8,549 bases of DNA from Candidatus Methanovirga basalitermitum (lineage in GTDB: Archaea > Methanobacteriota > Methanobacteria > Methanobacteriales > Methanobacteriaceae): the NCBI GenBank assembly GCA_031284445.1, contig JAISZW010000158.1, positions 1 through 8,549 of the forward strand, in the 5' to 3' direction. Of this stretch, positions 6,244 to 8,549 are shown piece after piece. Position 1 is the stretch's first letter, and every line of letters begins with the position of its first letter. The notes beneath the pieces were generated by a model, which saw only the letters and a program-made list of their open reading frames with translations, was not told the DNA's origin and searched no databases. The translations under genes were made by a program, and so were the position numbers.

Positions 6244-6407
6244 AGATATTGTTAATGCAATTATTAATATCAAGAATAGAGCTTTAAAGGAGTTAGAAAC
6301 TAATTTCTATACTTGGAAGGATCCGTCAAGGTCTTAGAAAGAGAATCCCTTACTTTAGTGAAAGGAAGTTCAAACCTGTCTTTGAGATAGAATTTAAGAA
6401 AATTTGA
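6239..6407 (+). pseudogene. Frameshifted continuation of the tail-like gene
   Basis: Two further stretches read as plausible protein directly after the stop at 6241-6243. In the second frame, 6239-6331 reads GKDIVNAIINIKNRALKELE and then TNFYTWKDPSRS before a stop. In the third frame, 6318-6407 reads RIRQGLRKRIPYFSERKFKP and then VFEIEFKKI before a stop. Charge pattern and continuity suggest one original C-terminus broken by a frame change near 6239 and another near 6315-6320. It overlaps the 3' end of the opposing flippase gene by 14 bases. Decay is more likely than programmed frameshifting because no slippery sequence is evident at either junction. Confidence 0.55.
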
Positions 6408-7959
6408 TCATTAAATCATATGCTTTGTTGAAAAATGATGATAAAGAACCAAATTTGTCTGTGATTCCTTTTAATAGTTGAACATCTCTTTTTGTAAATC
6501 CTTTTAGAAAAAGCATGACAAAAAAATACACGACGACACCTATTATAAATCCTACAATTGTTTGACTCCATAATGGAAGAAAGGTTAAAGAAGTTAATTC
6601 TAAAAGACATAATCCCATAATTAATGATGCAATTATCATTTTTAGATAGGGAAGTATTGAACCAATAGTTTTTTTAATTTTTAAAATGATGGTTATAACC
6701 AAAACTGTCATTATTATACTTGTTATAGTGGTTCCAATAGCAGCTCCTTCAATTCCATAAATAGGAACTAATGTATATGTTAATATGACGGTTAAAATAG
6801 CACCTAAAATTAATAAGTATGTTGGTATTCTTGGGTTTATAACACCTTGAATAATACTTGTTGATATTGAAAAAATTGAATAAAATCCCATACCAATTAT
6901 CAATATACTTAATGATACAGATCCATACATGTACTCTGGTCTATAAATATAAATGGTTCCTATTATTTGTTTTGAAAGTAAAGCAATTCCTACACACAAA
7001 GGGATTATTATTATTAGTATATATCTGTATGATTCTGAAATATATTTATCTAAAAGTTTGTTATCTTTAGTAGCATTAGCAGATGCAGATGCTGGTAATA
7101 TTGTAGTTGCAATTGAATTTGGAAGCATTAATGGGATCCTTGCAAGAGTGTTAGCTATATTAAAGTATCCAACATATACTGGTGAAAGTAAGCTTGCAAT
7201 AATTATGCTGGTTACAGTTAACAATACCATTTCACTTAAAGCCCCAATACAAACAGGAATAGCAAACCAAATTAATTTCTTCATTAACTTCAATTCATCT
7301 TTAGATGAGAATTTAACTTCTTCATCTGGTTGTGGAATAAGTTTTAATATGTATTTCTTAAATAGATAAAAAGATATAATGGCAGAGGCAATATAACCAA
7401 AAACAGAACCCAATATAGCACCAACAACAGATAGACCCATGATAACTAAAACTACAGAGAATACAATCATAAATCCTTGTTCAGCACCTCTTGATGCAAC
7501 TATATATTCTGTTTTATATAGACCTTGAAACGCAGCTCTAAAAACTCCTGCAATTATACTAAATGGAATTATAAGACTAATCATGCATAAAGGTATGAGG
7601 TAGTCGGGATTTTTAAAGTAATTAAATGCTAAGTAGGGAGATATAAAAAAAACAAGTAAAAAAGAGAATAGTAGTCCTAATAAAGTCATTATTTTTAAGG
7701 AAGAGTAGATAACTTGTTTTGCAAGGGCGTTTTCTCCTAAACTCAGGTATTCTGATAAATATTTTGCAATAGCTGGAGGAATACCTCCTGCAGATAATAT
7801 TTGAAAATTGCCTAATGTTGTAAGAAAAATGGCTAATATGCCGTAAAAATAACTTGGCAATAAAGTACTCATTAAAAAATGATATATGTAACCTCCAATA
7901 CGAAATATGAAGTTACCAATTAAAATAAAGATATTTGCTTTAACAAATCTAGAACTCAA
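6394..7959 (-). CDS. Lipid-linked oligosaccharide flippase, SpoVB/MurJ-like (MOP superfamily)
   Basis: This 521-residue integral membrane protein has about 14 hydrophobic segments along its whole length, the layout of the polysaccharide-transporter and MurJ branch of the MOP superfamily. GGIPPAIAKYLSEY (58-71) and FRAAFQGLYKTEY (140-152) match conserved loops of that branch. A charged cytoplasmic loop with QPDEEVKFSSKDELKLMKK (about 209-227) splits the two six-to-eight-helix halves. Such proteins flip lipid-linked sugars across the membrane; in a methanogen the cargo could be a pseudomurein precursor, an N-glycan or another surface polysaccharide, which cannot be told here. The start codon is TTG at 7959, preceded by GGAGAT (7965-7970 on the minus strand) at five bases, which supports it. 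It converges on the viral remnant and lies downstream of an IS remnant. Length and sequence look intact. Confidence 0.9.
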   Translation of the reverse strand: MSSRFVKANIFILIGNFIFRIGGYIYHFLMSTLLPSYFYGILAIFLTTLGNFQILSAGGIPPAIAKYLSEYLSLGENALAKQVIYSSLKIMTLLGLLFSFLLVFFISPYLAFNYFKNPDYLIPLCMISLIIPFSIIAGVFRAAFQGLYKTEYIVASRGAEQGFMIVFSVVLVIMGLSVVGAILGSVFGYIASAIISFYLFKKYILKLIPQPDEEVKFSSKDELKLMKKLIWFAIPVCIGALSEMVLLTVTSIIIASLLSPVYVGYFNIANTLARIPLMLPNSIATTILPASASANATKDNKLLDKYISESYRYILIIIIPLCVGIALLSKQIIGTIYIYRPEYMYGSVSLSILIIGMGFYSIFSISTSIIQGVINPRIPTYLLILGAILTVILTYTLVPIYGIEGAAIGTTITSIIMTVLVITIILKIKKTIGSILPYLKMIIASLIMGLCLLELTSLTFLPLWSQTIVGFIIGVVVYFFVMLFLKGFTKRDVQLLKGITDKFGSLSSFFNKAYDLMIKFS

Positions 7960-8041
7960 ACTTTATCTCCTAAATATTATTTTTATAGTAATCTGTTCAC
8001 AGCTAAAATTTTTTGGATATTATTGTAAGAACATAGTGCTG
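7960..8041 (-). promoter_or_regulatory. Promoter interval of the flippase gene
   Basis: This short interval must carry the flippase promoter unless transcription enters from the IS remnant. TATAAAAATA on the minus strand (7978-7987) is the best box A, but lies so close to the TTG that the ribosome binding site at 7965-7970 would fall before the expected transcript start, so the true promoter may be further upstream. A decayed transposase frame continues into this interval down to about 8003. Confidence 0.3.
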
Positions 8042-8433
8042 TCAACTTAAAAATTTAAAGCCTAATTTATGGACTATAGATTTATACATTGATTTTCCAT
8101 CAGCTGTTAACGGGATTTTCTCATGGTTATCTGTTGATTCTCTTATAAAATCTTCTATAACATTTCCTGGTAGATGTTTAACAACTTTAAAATTACCAAA
8201 AATCGAAGATTTTTGTAATTATGAAAATCAAAGATTTTCAGTAATTAACTATAATTTTCTTATCTATGTCGATTATAGCAAGAATATAGTATTTCTCTCC
8301 AATTATTTTCAAATCGAAACAAATGATATTGCAAAATTCACAAAATTTTTGATCTATCATGTGGACTTTTTACAGTATCAAAAAATTTAACAATTTTCAG
8401 TAGAGTGATTGGTGGTATTTTATTATTTATCAA
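8042..8433 (-). pseudogene. Decayed DDE transposase
   Basis: Three successive minus-strand frames read as pieces of one transposase. The first is 8433-8338 (LINNKIPPITLLKIVKFFDT and on). The second is 8342-8239, with CFDLKIIGEKYYILAIIDID, which resembles the segment around the first catalytic aspartate of DDE transposases. The third, from about 8200 to 8042, includes IPLTADGKSMYKSIVHKLG, resembling the second-aspartate segment (TDG---Y---I--LG). The frame then hits TGA and may continue degenerately to about 8003. The last catalytic glutamate region is absent. Frame changes lie near 8340 and across the palindromes at 8191-8247. The layout recalls the IS6/IS240 or ISNCY groups but I cannot assign a family. 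No active transposase can be made. Confidence 0.75.
8191..8247. repeat. Tandem palindromic hairpins inside the transposase remnant (copy 2)
   Basis: Two palindromes sit back to back. The first is AATTACCAAAAATC-GAA-GATTTTTGTAATT (8191-8220), with one bulged C. The second is TAATTA, TGAAAATC, AAA, GATTTTCA, GTAATTA (8216-8247) and shares the TAATT between them. Both have the form AAATC-three bases-GATTT, and their stems differ by paired changes. The first closely matches 2891-2923 in the other element. The transposase frame shifts across this block, so it probably inserted into the IS. Confidence 0.65.
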
Positions 8434-8549
8434 GGTGTCTCATTTTCATGAAAAATTCAAGACATGAAAAAATGTATCTGGCGAATCTGAAAGATATATT
8501 ATAGTAGTTTCAAAAAGTACAGCTTAAAACTTATTTAAATTTAAAAATT
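8431..8549 (-). repeat. IS end attached to the transposase remnant, inverted copy of 88-206
   Basis: It is 117/119 identical to the reverse complement of 88-206 and leads straight into the transposase remnant on the minus strand, so it is the 5' end of that IS. The match runs to the last base of the window, so the element probably continues beyond it. Both copies have their outer end outward and transposase direction inward. Confidence 0.85.

Noticed and set aside
6239..6331. Programmed ribosomal frameshift at the end of the tail-like gene
   Set aside because: No slippery heptamer at the junction and a second frame change is needed downstream, so decay is simpler.
6953..7369. 138-codon plus-strand frame opposite the flippase
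   Set aside because: It mirrors the flippase codons on the other strand, has no ribosome binding site and no domain; it is a shadow frame.
8191..8247. CRISPR-like repeats, suggested by repeated AAATC-GATTT units
   Set aside because: Only two overlapping palindromes, no regular spacers and no cas genes in the window.

Overview
The window is very AT-rich DNA that looks like a methanogenic archaeon of the order Methanobacteriales, probably Methanobrevibacter or Methanosphaera. This is inferred from the extreme AT bias, the GGAGGTG-type ribosome binding sites, the archaeal-type TATA sequences, a long-form hisG and surE, and a style of secreted proteins and IS remnants typical of that group. No rRNA, tRNA or other taxonomic marker is present, so the genus is not settled.

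Layout. Positions 1-614 hold no intact gene, only a 119-bp copy of an insertion-sequence end (88-206) and a small hairpin before hisG. Two housekeeping-type genes follow on the + strand: hisG (615-1475, first step of histidine synthesis) and a GT-B-fold glycosyltransferase/epimerase-like protein (1515-2633). A 367-bp element with terminal inverted repeats and no transposase (2636-3002) separates them from surE (3147-3920). A second, truncated copy of the same element (3921-4051) starts directly after the surE stop codon, so surE sits between direct repeats.

Positions 4083-5556 contain three tandem members of one family of small secreted proteins that I do not recognise. The first has lost its signal peptide at the edge of the truncated element. 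The other two are intact, each with a strong ribosome binding site and a signal peptide. A gene resembling part of a virus tail or fibre protein follows (5683-6243). Its 3' continuation (6239-6407) is readable only through two frame changes, so this looks like a provirus remnant.

On the minus strand, 6394-7959 encodes a SpoVB/MurJ-type lipid-linked oligosaccharide flippase, and 8042-8433 is a broken DDE transposase. Beyond it, 8431-8549 is an inverted copy (117 of 119 bases) of the 88-206 repeat, so nearly the whole window lies between two inward-facing copies of one IS end.

Functionally there is a conserved metabolic and envelope backbone (hisG, GT-B protein, surE, flippase) cut into by accessory DNA (two kinds of IS-derived repeats, palindromic hairpins, secreted paralogues, viral remnant). 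The most notable material is the secreted family, its damaged first member, and the switch of base composition within and between its copies.
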